Assembly (NCBI GenBank): GCA_913020045.1 | Contig: CAJWBE010000020.1 | Coordinates: 1-64,000 of the forward strand | DNA from: an uncultured Oleiphilus sp. | GTDB taxonomy: Bacteria > Pseudomonadota > Gammaproteobacteria > Pseudomonadales > Oleiphilaceae | DNA: 64,000 bases | Direction: 5' to 3' | In this document: positions 1-8,932 of the stretch, piece after piece | Numbering within the stretch: position 1 is the first letter of the stretch | How the letters are laid out: each line of letters begins with the position of its first letter | Notes under the pieces: generated by a model | Seen by the model: only the letters and a program-made list of their open reading frames with translations | Told to the model about the DNA's origin: nothing | Databases searched by the model: none | Position numbers and translations under genes: made by a program

Positions 1-73
1 CCCTTCGTCTAGAGGCCTAGGACACCGCCCTTTCACGGCGGTAACAGGGGTTCGACTCCCCTAGGGGACGCCA
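1..73 (+). tRNA. tRNA-Glu(TTC), 5' end cut by window edge
   Basis: A tRNA cloverleaf with anticodon stem 25-29/37-41, seven-base loop 30-36 and anticodon TTC at 32-34. The T-arm is 46-62 and an encoded CCA ends at 73. By comparison with the well-known gammaproteobacterial tRNA-Glu, only the first three bases of the acceptor stem are missing at the left edge. The palindromic terminator at 146-187 probably ends its transcript. Confidence 0.96.
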
Positions 74-145
74 TTTTAGTTGCGTTTCGTTGAGTGTATA
101 TCAGCACCGGCGTGACGCAGTTGAGATTGGCTGATCAGGAAAAGA

Positions 146-187
146 AGACATAAAAAAACCGGAACATGTTCCGGTTTTTTTATGTCT
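146..187. terminator. 42-bp perfect palindrome, bidirectional intrinsic terminator
   Basis: The bases 146-187 are an exact inverted repeat centred between 166 and 167, with a CCGGAACA/TGTTCCGG core flanked by seven A on the left and seven T on the right. Read on either strand it gives a GC stem followed by a U-tract, so it can end both the tRNA-Glu transcript and the convergent gene at 215-838. Confidence 0.9.
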
Positions 188-214
188 GAAATTTAGTATT
201 GCGAAGGTAAACGC

Positions 215-838
215 TTACTCAATATTATCCTGCGGGATATTAATCGTTAGATCGAAACCTCCACCTTCACGTGGCGTGATTTGCAGTGGGCCTTCATCAA
301 CTGCGTAAGGTAAGTTGATTGTGTCGATACCGGGTAGGTTGCCAATTGAAAACGTAATTTGGTCGTTCGACCGACTCAAGCCGAGATCATTGCCGACATA
401 ATCGAAATCAAAGTCGCCAACGGGTACTCTGTAGCGCTCGTCATCAAAAATATCGGCAATGGGGACTGAGTATATTGGGTCTTCGTAAGCGGCAATCGTT
501 GGGAGGGCAATCGGATTAATTGCGCTTTCGACTGATGCGTTGCGAAGCGTGTCGTCGTCCAGTTCAAACGAAGTAACTGTGCCATCACGATGTAGCTGGG
601 CGTTGCCAAGCTCTTGAATGTCTTGGTCTGTATTTTCTACCGGTGCAATCGTAATGCTTGAGACCGACTTTTGTGTTGTTTGTGAGGATTGGCGCGGCGT
701 GATGATGACTGTCGAATCCTTGATGTAGGTTTCGGTTAGCTCAGAGCTGCTGAGTGATTTAACCTCTGCGCTAGCAAAACTAGCACCTAAGCATGAGGCT
801 AAGCACAATATCATCGGTGCGTTGGCTGATTTGTTCAT
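215..838 (-). CDS. Exported hypothetical protein
   Basis: A protein of about 207 residues that I do not recognise. The chosen ATG at 838 has a GGA motif nine bases upstream and gives a short basic N-terminus, a hydrophobic stretch and an AxA-type cleavage site (ASA) near residue 24, so export to the periplasm or outer membrane is likely. An upstream in-frame TTG at 856 would put charged residues before the signal peptide and is less likely. The mature protein is acidic, rich in Asp, Ile, Pro and Thr, has no cysteines outside the signal region and shows no transmembrane segment or catalytic motif. It is convergent with tRNA-Glu across a shared terminator and divergent from the DUF58 gene. Function unknown. 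Confidence 0.7.
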   Translation of the reverse strand: MNKSANAPMILCLASCLGASFASAEVKSLSSSELTETYIKDSTVIITPRQSSQTTQKSVSSITIAPVENTDQDIQELGNAQLHRDGTVTSFELDDDTLRNASVESAINPIALPTIAAYEDPIYSVPIADIFDDERYRVPVGDFDFDYVGNDLGLSRSNDQITFSIGNLPGIDTINLPYAVDEGPLQITPREGGGFDLTINIPQDNIE

Positions 839-906
839 AATCGAATCCGCGGACAAAAATTAGACTCGGTCAGTATTTAACTAGCTAGCTATTAATGCAA
901 GAAAAA

Positions 907-937
907 TTGACAGATAATCTGTTAAGAAAAGTAATCT
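907..937 (+). promoter_or_regulatory. Possible sigma-70 promoter of the DUF58-tgpA-holB unit
   Basis: A perfect -35 hexamer TTGACA lies at 907-912. The best -10 candidates (AGTAAT at 930-935 or TAATCT at 932-937) are weak or at suboptimal spacing, so only the -35 half is convincing. It sits 25-55 bases before the ATG at 962. Confidence 0.35.
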
Positions 938-961
938 TGGACAGGTGGTATAGAGCCAATC

Positions 962-1978
962 ATGGTAGGCAATAATCTTCGCGAGTCCCTGTCAAACAGA
1001 CTTTCCCGCTTCCTTGCATCGCGCGGCGCTCGGGCATCTCAGTTCACACTTGGCCAGCACAACGTTTATATTTTCCCAACGAAAGCGGGCTTCGCTTTTT
1101 TGGCGGTGCTTATCTTGATGCTTGTGACAGCGATTAACTATCAAAGTAGCTTGATTTATCTCGTTGTCTTTTTGTTAGGTGTCCTGTTTTTTATCTCTAT
1201 TTGGTTATGTTTTTTGAACCTCCAAGGCTTGGAGGTTAGCGCCGGGCCGGTTTCCAAAAACTACGCCAGCCAAGATGGTGCGTTCAATTTAGTGTTGAGG
1301 CATTCTCAACGTAATGTCTACGGGCTGTATTATGCGTCAATGTTGGGGCGCTCTGATACCTGCTCTCTAAAGGCGGGTGAGTCGTTGTCGGTTTCGTCCC
1401 CAGTCGGTAGGCGTGCTCGAGGGGTGTACTACTTAGAGAAATTTGCAATTGAGTCTGCGTATCCCTTTGGTTGGATCCGAGCCTGGACCTGGCTTAAAGT
1501 TGATGCCCAAGCGGTGGTCTATCCGTCAATAGAAGAACCACCTGAGTCGCTCGAAGGGTTAGGTGGTGACCAAAGTGCGTCATCAGGAGTGAAGTCGCTC
1601 GACAGAGATACCTTGCGGAGCTTTCAAGTCGGTGACGTTTTGGGCCACGTGCATTGGAAGAAATTCGCATCATCTGAACAGCTTGTCGTGAAAGATAGTG
1701 CCCAAGTCACCCCCTCTGTTGATTGGCTTCGCTGGGATAGCTTTGAAGGTTATGCCTCGGAGATGCGTTTAAGCTTTTTGTGTGCAGAGGTGCTTAAGCG
1801 CAGTGAGGCGGGTTCAATATTTGGGCTAGATATTCCAGGCCGCACGATTAGTCCCAGCACTGGCAGCAAACACCGTGACTCTTGCCTGCTTGAGCTCGCC
1901 AAATATGGCGCAGTAGGCGCTGCTCCTAGTTTGATCTATTTTGATGCTAGCCGGGTAGGCGCAGAGGAGAGCGTATGA
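962..1978 (+). CDS. DUF58 domain-containing membrane protein
   Basis: 338 residues. Two hydrophobic segments near residues 40-85 are followed by a soluble region containing the DUF58 core, recognisable by an LRSFQVGDVLGHVHWKKFA-like stretch around residue 220 (family pattern R.Y..GD....IHW). Such proteins are usually encoded with a MoxR AAA+ ATPase and a transglutaminase and are thought to act in envelope-associated assembly or peptidase-like processes; the biochemical role is not established. Its last four bases overlap the transglutaminase start (ATGA), indicating translational coupling. No moxR gene lies upstream in the window, which is unusual for this pair. The first ATG is used; the ribosome-binding site is weak. 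Confidence 0.85.
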   Translation: MVGNNLRESLSNRLSRFLASRGARASQFTLGQHNVYIFPTKAGFAFLAVLILMLVTAINYQSSLIYLVVFLLGVLFFISIWLCFLNLQGLEVSAGPVSKNYASQDGAFNLVLRHSQRNVYGLYYASMLGRSDTCSLKAGESLSVSSPVGRRARGVYYLEKFAIESAYPFGWIRAWTWLKVDAQAVVYPSIEEPPESLEGLGGDQSASSGVKSLDRDTLRSFQVGDVLGHVHWKKFASSEQLVVKDSAQVTPSVDWLRWDSFEGYASEMRLSFLCAEVLKRSEAGSIFGLDIPGRTISPSTGSKHRDSCLLELAKYGAVGAAPSLIYFDASRVGAEESV

Positions 1979-3960
1979 TTGACCTCCATGCGCAAGTCGC
2001 GAGTAAATCTAAAGCTCCGATCGAAAGTTTTTCAGGCTGGCCTACGATCTACGTGCTTGGGTTAGCGCAAGCCTTGAGTATGTGGGGTATTGCCCCTGTT
2101 TGGTTAGTGATTTGTTTAGTTTTGATCGTGGTCGCGCTTTGGCTTCGGCCAGGCGGCTTCCCTGCGCCGCTTAGGTTTCTTGTTACCTTGGCGATGGTTG
2201 CTTGGTTCTTCCTCTATTACAGACTTAATTTTACAGTCGAAGTGGCGGGCAGTTTCCTATGGCTATCGGCGACGCTTAAGCTGTTAGAGTTGAAAACGAG
2301 AAAAGACTTAACCGTGTTTGTGTACGTCATGCTTTACGTGGCGGCTGTGTCTTTGTTGTTTTACCAGTCGATTGCTCATGTCGCTCTGCAGTGTGTTGTT
2401 ATTTTGCTCGCACTATCCATCTTGCTGCGGCTTCAGGTAGGTCCAAGCTATCGACCTGTCGCTCATTTTGGGTCTCTAGCGCGCTTGCTTGTCTTTTCGA
2501 TTCCGGTCGTTGTGGTGTTGTTTGCGTTCTTTCCGCGTATTTCCCCTTTGTGGTCAATGCCAATTAAATCAGGAGCCGCGTCGACAGGGATTAGTGACAG
2601 TATGTCACCCGGTGATATTGCTGATTTGGCAAACAGTGATGAACGAGCATTTCGTGCGAGTTTTGTTGGTGAAAGGCCTACGCGCTCAGAGCTTTATTGG
2701 CGAGGTTTGGTGTTAGATGAGTTTGACGGTCGTCGTTGGTCTCGAGGGGCACCAAATAAAGGTTTTAGGTATGGCGGGAAGTACGATATTGGCTCTTTGG
2801 TCGATTCAGAGGGTGACTATTATCAGGTGATGTTAGAGGCGCATAACCGAGATTGGTTGTTTACGCTCGAAGGGTCACGCAGTTTGTCATCACATATTGA
2901 AATGGCTGATATGGGGCTCTATGAATTGCCGGTCGAGGCGCTTCAGGCAACGCGATATAGAATGGCTCGTGATCGCCCGGAGCCCGTCGGTCTGCAACTA
3001 CCGGGGGCCTACAAACTTGATAATGTTAGTCGGAGCAAGTCTTACCGAGGACGAGACCTGCAAACGCCTGCGGGTGGCAATCCGCGTACCCGTGCGTACA
3101 TGCGCGATTTACGCCAGACGATGCCTAATGATGTGGATTTAGTGTCCGCTGTTTTGAAAAAGTTTCGAGTTGAAGATTTTTCTTACACACTCAAACCGCC
3201 GTTTTTGGGGAAACACTTCGTAGATGAGTTCATTTTCGACAGCAAACAAGGATTCTGCTCGCACTATGCTGGCAGTATGGCGTTTATGCTTCGTGCAGCT
3301 GGTATTCCAGCGAGGGTGGTCGTTGGTTACCAGGGCGGCGAGTATGTGTCTGATGGCGACTATTATATTGTGCGGCAGTACGATGCTCATGGCTGGGTAG
3401 AGGCAAATTTGAAAGGTTTAGGTTGGGTTAGAATCGACCCAACTGCAAGCGTAGCGCCTTCTCGTGTCGAGCAGAACTTGCAGGAAGCGGTGTCGGAAGA
3501 AGGAACGTTTCTGCAAGATAACGTTTTTGCATCCTTACGACATGAGGTTGCGTTTCTGGCTTGGGTTTCGTTAAAAACGGACCAGCTCAACTATCAATGG
3601 CAGAAGTATGTCGTAAATTATGGTCAGGACGAGCAGTATGGTTTGATCAAAAAATTATTAGGTGAGTATAGTTTAGCGCGAGTGGCGATTGTACTGGGTG
3701 GGCTGTTTGGCGTGGTCTCGCTGCTTATTGTCGGGTGGATGTTTTGGCGAATTGAGCGACCAGAGCTAAACGTTCGACAGAAGCGCTATTTGCGTTGGCT
3801 GTCTATTCTGCGGTGGTTTGGGTATTCTCGCCCCGTTGGCGAAACGCCCCGTGCTTTTTTAGCAAGAATGAATGGAAATGCGCACCCTTGGCTTGTTGCT
3901 CAGACCGATAGTCGCACGCGCGAGTTGGAACAAAGAGACTATCAAAACGGAGACCAGTAA
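1975..3960 (+). CDS. tgpA: TgpA-type transglutaminase-like membrane protein
   Basis: 661 residues. The N-terminal 190 residues form several transmembrane helices (DUF3488-type), followed by a periplasmic transglutaminase-like domain. The nucleophile Cys is near residue 428 in a GFCSHYAGSMAFMLRAAGIPARVV-like segment, with the His in a DAHGWVEA motif and the Asp in RIDPTA. A further TM helix near 570-590 precedes a basic C-terminal tail (DUF4129-like). Pseudomonas aeruginosa TgpA is an essential homologue of this architecture; its substrate is not known to me. It overlaps the DUF58 gene by four bases and ends immediately before the TTG start of holB, so the three genes are probably co-transcribed. 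The symbol is by homology of architecture. Confidence 0.88.
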   Translation: MIDLHAQVASKSKAPIESFSGWPTIYVLGLAQALSMWGIAPVWLVICLVLIVVALWLRPGGFPAPLRFLVTLAMVAWFFLYYRLNFTVEVAGSFLWLSATLKLLELKTRKDLTVFVYVMLYVAAVSLLFYQSIAHVALQCVVILLALSILLRLQVGPSYRPVAHFGSLARLLVFSIPVVVVLFAFFPRISPLWSMPIKSGAASTGISDSMSPGDIADLANSDERAFRASFVGERPTRSELYWRGLVLDEFDGRRWSRGAPNKGFRYGGKYDIGSLVDSEGDYYQVMLEAHNRDWLFTLEGSRSLSSHIEMADMGLYELPVEALQATRYRMARDRPEPVGLQLPGAYKLDNVSRSKSYRGRDLQTPAGGNPRTRAYMRDLRQTMPNDVDLVSAVLKKFRVEDFSYTLKPPFLGKHFVDEFIFDSKQGFCSHYAGSMAFMLRAAGIPARVVVGYQGGEYVSDGDYYIVRQYDAHGWVEANLKGLGWVRIDPTASVAPSRVEQNLQEAVSEEGTFLQDNVFASLRHEVAFLAWVSLKTDQLNYQWQKYVVNYGQDEQYGLIKKLLGEYSLARVAIVLGGLFGVVSLLIVGWMFWRIERPELNVRQKRYLRWLSILRWFGYSRPVGETPRAFLARMNGNAHPWLVAQTDSRTRELEQRDYQNGDQ

Positions 3961-4986
3961 TTGACTGATTTAGAGTTCAGCGAACGGCCCTTGCCGTGGT
4001 TGTTGCCATCTTATGAGCGCGTCGTTGAAATGTTTCGCCATGGGCGGCTGCCTCACGCATTATTGATTGAGGGTGGTGAGGGCATCGGTAAGCGTTCATT
4101 AGCGTTAATGTTAAGTGCGTTTGTATTGTGCGAGCGCAATCAGCTGCAGGATATGCCTTGCGGACAGTGCAAGCACTGTGCGTTATTCAAAAATGGCTCT
4201 CACGGTGGCTTTAAAGAAATTCGTCGAGGAGAAAAAGATAGCGTGATAAAAATCGACGCTATCCGCAGCCTGTCTGATTTCGCCGCCGGCACGAGTTATC
4301 TAGGGGGTTACAAAGTCGTGTTAGTTAACCCTGCCGAGGACATGAATATCAGCGCTGCCAATGCGCTGCTTAAAACACTTGAAGAGCCAAGTGCGAGTAC
4401 CTTTATCATATTGATTAGTCATTCGGGTGGTCGTTTGTTGCCGACGATTCGCTCTCGGTGCCAGTCTTTGACCGTTGGAATGCCGACGCCAGAGGTTGTG
4501 GTGCCGTGGTTGGTTAACAGTAGTGAGAATGACGAGTCAGACGTTCGTCGCGCAGTTGCTATAACGAGCGGCAGTCCGCTTAGTGCCTTGACGTTGTTGG
4601 AAAACAACTCGCTTGAACGGCTTGACTGTATGCTTGCTGATTTATCGCAGGTCTTAAAGCGCGCTGTTCCGCTAAGTGAGGTTGCTGAAAAATGGGCAAA
4701 AGATGAGCTAAAAGACTATTTGTTGTGGTTGAGTCAGTTGGCGCATCAGCTAGCGGCGTATGCAATGACAAATGACGAGACATTAATAGTGCACTCGGAC
4801 GCGAAAAAACTATTCTCCTACTTGGCTCAGCGTTGCAGCTACATGCAGCTAGTTGACCTGTATGCGTTGTGTTTTTCACAACTAAGTGCTGCGAAAAGTT
4901 CTAACAATCCAAACCCTGTGCTGACTTGTGAGCGTGCGTTGTCGGGCTGGTTAGCACTCATGCTCAAATCCTCTCAACGTGCTTAA
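3961..4986 (+). CDS. holB: DNA polymerase III subunit delta'
   Basis: 341 residues, a clamp-loader AAA+ subunit that works with gamma/tau and delta to load the beta sliding clamp. A P-loop-like segment (EGGEGIGKRS) is near residue 38, a four-cysteine zinc module (CGQCKHC) near residues 61-68, and the clamp-loader signature IRSRCQ near residue 162. The start is TTG directly after the stop of tgpA; no in-frame ATG upstream of the first conserved residues was seen. Downstream pilZ and tatD keep the usual holB-pilZ-tatD order, but the tmk gene normally just before holB is replaced here by the DUF58-tgpA pair. Confidence 0.95.
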   Translation: MTDLEFSERPLPWLLPSYERVVEMFRHGRLPHALLIEGGEGIGKRSLALMLSAFVLCERNQLQDMPCGQCKHCALFKNGSHGGFKEIRRGEKDSVIKIDAIRSLSDFAAGTSYLGGYKVVLVNPAEDMNISAANALLKTLEEPSASTFIILISHSGGRLLPTIRSRCQSLTVGMPTPEVVVPWLVNSSENDESDVRRAVAITSGSPLSALTLLENNSLERLDCMLADLSQVLKRAVPLSEVAEKWAKDELKDYLLWLSQLAHQLAAYAMTNDETLIVHSDAKKLFSYLAQRCSYMQLVDLYALCFSQLSAAKSSNNPNPVLTCERALSGWLALMLKSSQRA

Positions 4987-5061
4987 AAAATCATGAAAAT
5001 TTTGATTACTGCCCTATACTCAGTTTAGAAATGAATTTTTTCAGGAAGTAGATAAGTAATC

Positions 5062-5412
5062 ATGGCAGCAGGATTCGGCGCCCGTAGTGGCATTTTAACT
5101 CTGACTATAAAAGATAAAGCTGTTTTGTATGCGGCTTATATGCCGTTTATAAGGAACGGTGGTCTTTTTATTCCAACAGCCAAAAATTATCATTTGGATG
5201 ATGAGGTGTTTTTACTACTCAACTTAATGGATGAGCCAGAGAAAATTCCGGTGGCCGGTAAGGTTGTTTGGGTTACGCCAAAGGGTGCCCAAGGAAACCG
5301 CGCGCAAGGAATTGGTGTTCAGTTCAATGAAGAAGATGAAACCGCTAGAAATAAAATCGAAACGTATCTAGCTGGTGCCTTAAGTTCGGATCGTCCTACC
5401 CATAGCATGTAG
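5062..5412 (+). CDS. pilZ: Type IV pilus PilZ-domain protein
   Basis: 116 residues and a single PilZ fold. It matches the type IV pilus PilZ of Pseudomonas in length, in the segment GARSGILTLTIKDKAVLYAAYMPF and in its position between holB and tatD. This PilZ class lacks the RxxxR plus (D/N)xSxxG c-di-GMP motifs, and I do not see them here, so it is expected to act in pilus assembly (with PilB/FimX-type partners) rather than as a c-di-GMP sensor. An SD-like AGGAAG precedes the ATG. Confidence 0.92.
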   Translation: MAAGFGARSGILTLTIKDKAVLYAAYMPFIRNGGLFIPTAKNYHLDDEVFLLLNLMDEPEKIPVAGKVVWVTPKGAQGNRAQGIGVQFNEEDETARNKIETYLAGALSSDRPTHSM

Positions 5413-5483
5413 CGTTCTAGCGCTTTAAACCTATAGCGCGACCAAGTACTATGGCGTTTTTACGCTTCTGAAGTATCTTGTTT

Positions 5484-6260
5484 ATGTTCATTGACTCTCA
5501 TTGTCACCTAGACCGCTTAAAACTTTCTCCCTATAACGACCAGCTTGATGGCGCTATCGAAGCGGCACAAGATGCTGGCGTTGACACCATGCTTTGTGTC
5601 GCCATTGACTTAGAGCATATCGAACAAGTCCTTTCTATTGCGGCAAACTACCCGTCGATTTATGCATCAGTTGGTGTGCATCCAACGAGCCATGAAGGGG
5701 AGGAGCCCACGCTCCAAAGACTGATCGATCTGTCCAAACGGGACAAAGTCGTGGCGATAGGCGAAACCGGTCTTGATTATTACTATGGTGAGGAGACCTC
5801 GACCGTTCAACGTGAGCGCTTTATTACCCATCTAAAAGCGAGTGAGGCGGTACAGAAACCTGTCATTGTTCATACGCGTGACGCCAAAGAAGACACTTTG
5901 TCGCTTATTGAGCAGCACTCTGATCGAAGCATTGGCGGTGTATTGCATTGCTTTACAGAGGATTGGGATATGGCGAAACGAGCGATGGATATGAATTTTT
6001 ATATTTCTCTGTCTGGAATTGTGACCTTCAAAAATGCAGTTGAGTTGCAGGATGTCGCTAGGAAAATGCCTTTGGATCGACTGTTAATCGAAACAGACTC
6101 TCCATATTTGGCTCCCGTCCCTTTTCGCGGTAAGCCAAACGAGCCGAAGCATGTGGTTGAGGTGGCAAAGTTTGTGGCGGAATTAAAAGGCTTAACGGTT
6201 GAGGAACTTGCGAAAGCAACGTCCGATAACTTCAAACGACTTTTTCGGTTTGAGGTGTAA
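5484..6260 (+). CDS. TatD-family metal-dependent hydrolase (YcfH type)
   Basis: 258 residues from the ATG at 5484, giving the canonical N-terminus MFIDSHCHLD with the HxH metal site. Further family motifs are GVHPTSH, GETGLDYY (metal-bridging Glu), VIVHTRDA, LHCFTED and LIETDSPYLAP. The fold is a TIM barrel with a two-metal centre; TatD/YcfH enzymes are reported as DNases or deaminase-like hydrolases. A TTG two codons upstream is in frame but lacks support. The gene follows pilZ, as in Pseudomonas, and leaves eight bases before the next hydrolase gene. Confidence 0.93.
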   Translation: MFIDSHCHLDRLKLSPYNDQLDGAIEAAQDAGVDTMLCVAIDLEHIEQVLSIAANYPSIYASVGVHPTSHEGEEPTLQRLIDLSKRDKVVAIGETGLDYYYGEETSTVQRERFITHLKASEAVQKPVIVHTRDAKEDTLSLIEQHSDRSIGGVLHCFTEDWDMAKRAMDMNFYISLSGIVTFKNAVELQDVARKMPLDRLLIETDSPYLAPVPFRGKPNEPKHVVEVAKFVAELKGLTVEELAKATSDNFKRLFRFEV

Positions 6261-6268
6261 GTTACGTT

Positions 6269-7129
6269 ATGGATATGCAGCCTATCACCGTCGATACCGA
6301 GCGCCTTAAGTTGGCAGGCTTTCATAATGGCGTCACCAAGGGTCGCCCCGTTATTGCCTTGCATGGCTGGCTAGATAACGCAGCGTCTTTTTCAAATATT
6401 TGTGATCACCTGGCATTAGATCGGCCTTTTTATGCCATGGAGTTGCCTGGGCATGGCTTGAGCGATCACCGCCCAAAGAGTTGTAGTTATCAGCTGCTTG
6501 AAAATATTGTCGATATTGCCGCGCTAGTCGGTGCCTTGTCTCCCAATGGCGAGCCGGTCACGTTAGTTGGCCACTCACTGGGGGGGATTATCTGCAGTTT
6601 GTATTGTGCTTCATCGCCCGAGCGGGTCGACAGGCTGGTATTGCTAGATAGTCTGGGCCCGATGACTGACGAGGTCTCATCAGTGCTGCCTCAGCTTCGG
6701 AAAGCCATGCGAAGGGCAGAGATGTTTCGTTCCTCTAAATTGGTGACGTACCCCAGCATAGAAATGGCTGCAAAGGTAAGAATGAGCGGTATCGGGAAAG
6801 TGAGTGTCGAGGCGGCGAAACTTTTGGTGTCTCGCGGTTTAAAGGCGGTGGAGGGCGGTTATCAATGGACTTCGGACCCTCGTTTGATGGAGCCCTCTTT
6901 TCTTCGTTTCTCGGAGGCGCAAGTAGAAGCGATTTTTGGCGGGATAGAGTGCCCGGTTTGTTTGGTGTGTGGTGATGCCGGGTATTATGCCGATTATAGT
7001 GCTTTGCAAAACCGATTGTCGTATATTAAAACGCTAGAAAAACATATAGTTAAGGGCGGCCACCATTTTCATATGGATGGAGACGTTTCAGCAACAGTCG
7101 AGATTATGAATGAGTTTTTTCACGCTTAG
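6269..7129 (+). CDS. Alpha/beta hydrolase
   Basis: 286 residues with an alpha/beta-hydrolase fold. The oxyanion strand HGWLDNAASF is near residue 32, the nucleophile elbow GHSLGG near residue 105, the acidic residue probably in VCGDAGYY near 230, and the His in GGHHFHMD near 265. The segment around ELPGHGLSDHRP is typical of the family containing YbfF and serine-hydrolase-like proteins. The substrate is unknown. The ATG at 6269 is used; a second ATG two codons later is equally possible. Its 3' end overlaps the next gene by 20 bases, implying coupling. Confidence 0.85.
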   Translation: MDMQPITVDTERLKLAGFHNGVTKGRPVIALHGWLDNAASFSNICDHLALDRPFYAMELPGHGLSDHRPKSCSYQLLENIVDIAALVGALSPNGEPVTLVGHSLGGIICSLYCASSPERVDRLVLLDSLGPMTDEVSSVLPQLRKAMRRAEMFRSSKLVTYPSIEMAAKVRMSGIGKVSVEAAKLLVSRGLKAVEGGYQWTSDPRLMEPSFLRFSEAQVEAIFGGIECPVCLVCGDAGYYADYSALQNRLSYIKTLEKHIVKGGHHFHMDGDVSATVEIMNEFFHA

Positions 7130-7955
7130 ATTTTTTGTTTTTTTAATGGCCGTACAAGGTGGAATTGCCTCAGCCGCAACGATCGATAGGTTGGTTCATC
7201 CCGGCGCCGAAGTCATTGAGCAATCCCAGGTGGATACTGTTAGGTCCCGAGTCGTGTTAAGCGCGGTTAAACGGATTAGCAATTCACTGAGAATCGAGCG
7301 CGAAAAGTGGGTAGACGGTAGCGAGCAGACTTGGCTGCTTAAACTTAACGATTCTGAAGATAGCCTCGTCATTTTTGGCTATTACCAAGCGCTAATTCAG
7401 AAACTTGGTAAGCTAGAGTTTTCTTGTAAAGAAAGAGCATGCGGAACCAGCAGTGATTGGGCCAATAAGTTGATTGGTGAGTCGGTTCTGACCGGGCGAG
7501 ATAGCAATCAATACTATACGGCTGGAGCTGTGACTATCGCCGGCGAAGCGGGCTGGTTGAGTGCCTATGTTGTGAAAAATGGACGGCAGCACAACTATGT
7601 CTATGTAAAATTCGTGACTGACGACAGTATCGGTCAAACACCTGCAGAGTCCTCTAGTGTTGTTGATATGGGCATTAAGGAATTTGATAATGTTGAATTG
7701 TCTGAGCTCTTGGCTCTTTTTGCCCCTGGCAAGTCACTGCAAATAGGCATTTATTCGAGTTTTGTTAAGGGAATGCGCGAGGAGGCTTGGGCGCAGCAGG
7801 CCAACGATGCTTCTGCGTTGCTAGAGCGATCGCTTGATAAAAAGGTTCCTAATTGGCGTACAATGACGAAAATTATTATTGGAACGCCTCAGTCCCAAAA
7901 GCCCAGCGGCGTAAAAGAGGTTCGCTGGTTTTCATTTGTTTCTTTCGCCAATTGA
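7110..7955 (+). CDS. DUF4892-type exported protein
   Basis: 281 residues with an N-terminal signal peptide (hydrophobic core FFVFLMAVQGGIASA, cleavage near residue 23). The central part carries CKERACGTSSDWAN, resembling the C..R.CG.S..WAN motif of DUF4892 proteins often found beside an alpha/beta hydrolase in Pseudomonas, followed by a Q-Y pair after GRDSNQYY. A second region near 190-240 contains SELLALFAPGKSLQIGIYS, resembling OmpA-like/DUF4892 C-terminal periplasmic regions. The function is unknown; the periplasmic location is inferred. It overlaps the hydrolase gene by 20 bases. Confidence 0.75.
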   Translation: MSFFTLRFFVFLMAVQGGIASAATIDRLVHPGAEVIEQSQVDTVRSRVVLSAVKRISNSLRIEREKWVDGSEQTWLLKLNDSEDSLVIFGYYQALIQKLGKLEFSCKERACGTSSDWANKLIGESVLTGRDSNQYYTAGAVTIAGEAGWLSAYVVKNGRQHNYVYVKFVTDDSIGQTPAESSSVVDMGIKEFDNVELSELLALFAPGKSLQIGIYSSFVKGMREEAWAQQANDASALLERSLDKKVPNWRTMTKIIIGTPQSQKPSGVKEVRWFSFVSFAN

Positions 7956-8030
7956 TTCCTGTCGTTATCGATATCGCATAGTTGACCGAATCTCTATATA
8001 ATTCCCGCCTTTTATGTGGGCTGAAGTATC

Positions 8031-8927
8031 GTGGCAAAATCTCTAGTTTCCATTGCTGACTATATCCGTTACTGCTTTTCATCGATGAATAAAGCATCTG
8101 CGTTTTGTGGTCATGGTTTTGATAATACCTGGGATGAGTCGGTAGGCTTAGTGCTGCAAGTGCTCGACTTACCGTGGGATTTTGATCGTGACATGTGGTC
8201 TTGTCATCTGACCAAGCAAGAGCGAACGGCAGTTAGTGATGCCATTGAACGTCGGGTAGCCGGCCGAGTCCCCAGTGCTTACATTACGGGGAAAGCATAT
8301 TTCTGTGGGCTTCCATTTAATGTTGATGAACGAGTATTGGTGCCGCGTTCACCGATATCGGAATTGATAGAACATGGCTTCTCTCCTTGGCTCGTTACAC
8401 AACCAAAACGCATTATGGATTTATGCACGGGTAGTGCGTGTATCGGCATTGCATGCGCATACGCTTTCCCGGATGCTCAAGTTGACTGTCTTGATGTATC
8501 CGCGGATGCGCTCGCTGTCGCTCAGCTCAACGTTGATAGCCATAATATGGATGAGCAAGTAACACTGTTTCAATCGGATGTGTTTGAGGCCTTGCCACAA
8601 AATCTGTCGGGAACCTATGATCTAATCGTTTCAAACCCGCCTTACGTTGATCAGCAAGACATTGATGCGATGCCGGCAGAGTATCACAAAGAACCTATGC
8701 TAGGTTTGGCCTCGGGAGAAGATGGTCTAGATATTACTCGGCAGATATTACGCGAGGCTGGCACTTGGTTGAGCCCAGATGGTGTATTGATTGTTGAAGT
8801 AGGGAATAGCGGGGAGGCGCTTGAAGCAGCTTACCCTGATGTTGCCTTTACGTGGTTAGAGTTTGAACATGGCGGTCATGGCGTTTTTATGGTGACCGCT
8901 GCGCAATTACAAAGTAGAGAGTGGTAG
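8031..8927 (+). CDS. prmB: 50S ribosomal protein L3 N5-glutamine methyltransferase
   Basis: 298 residues. PrmB transfers a methyl group from SAM to a glutamine of ribosomal protein L3. It has an N-terminal helical domain, a [13 protein letters not shown] segment typical of PrmB/PrmC, a SAM-binding motif [12 protein letters not shown] near residue 128 and the catalytic NPPY tetrapeptide near residue 200 ([10 protein letters not shown]). The start is GTG. The prmB-aroC order is typical of gammaproteobacteria, and the aroC ATG lies six bases after the prmB stop. Confidence 0.95.
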   Translation: MAKSLVSIADYIRYCFSSMNKASAFCGHGFDNTWDESVGLVLQVLDLPWDFDRDMWSCHLTKQERTAVSDAIERRVAGRVPSAYITGKAYFCGLPFNVDERVLVPRSPISELIEHGFSPWLVTQPKRIMDLCTGSACIGIACAYAFPDAQVDCLDVSADALAVAQLNVDSHNMDEQVTLFQSDVFEALPQNLSGTYDLIVSNPPYVDQQDIDAMPAEYHKEPMLGLASGEDGLDITRQILREAGTWLSPDGVLIVEVGNSGEALEAAYPDVAFTWLEFEHGGHGVFMVTAAQLQSREW

Positions 8928-8932
8928 TCGGA

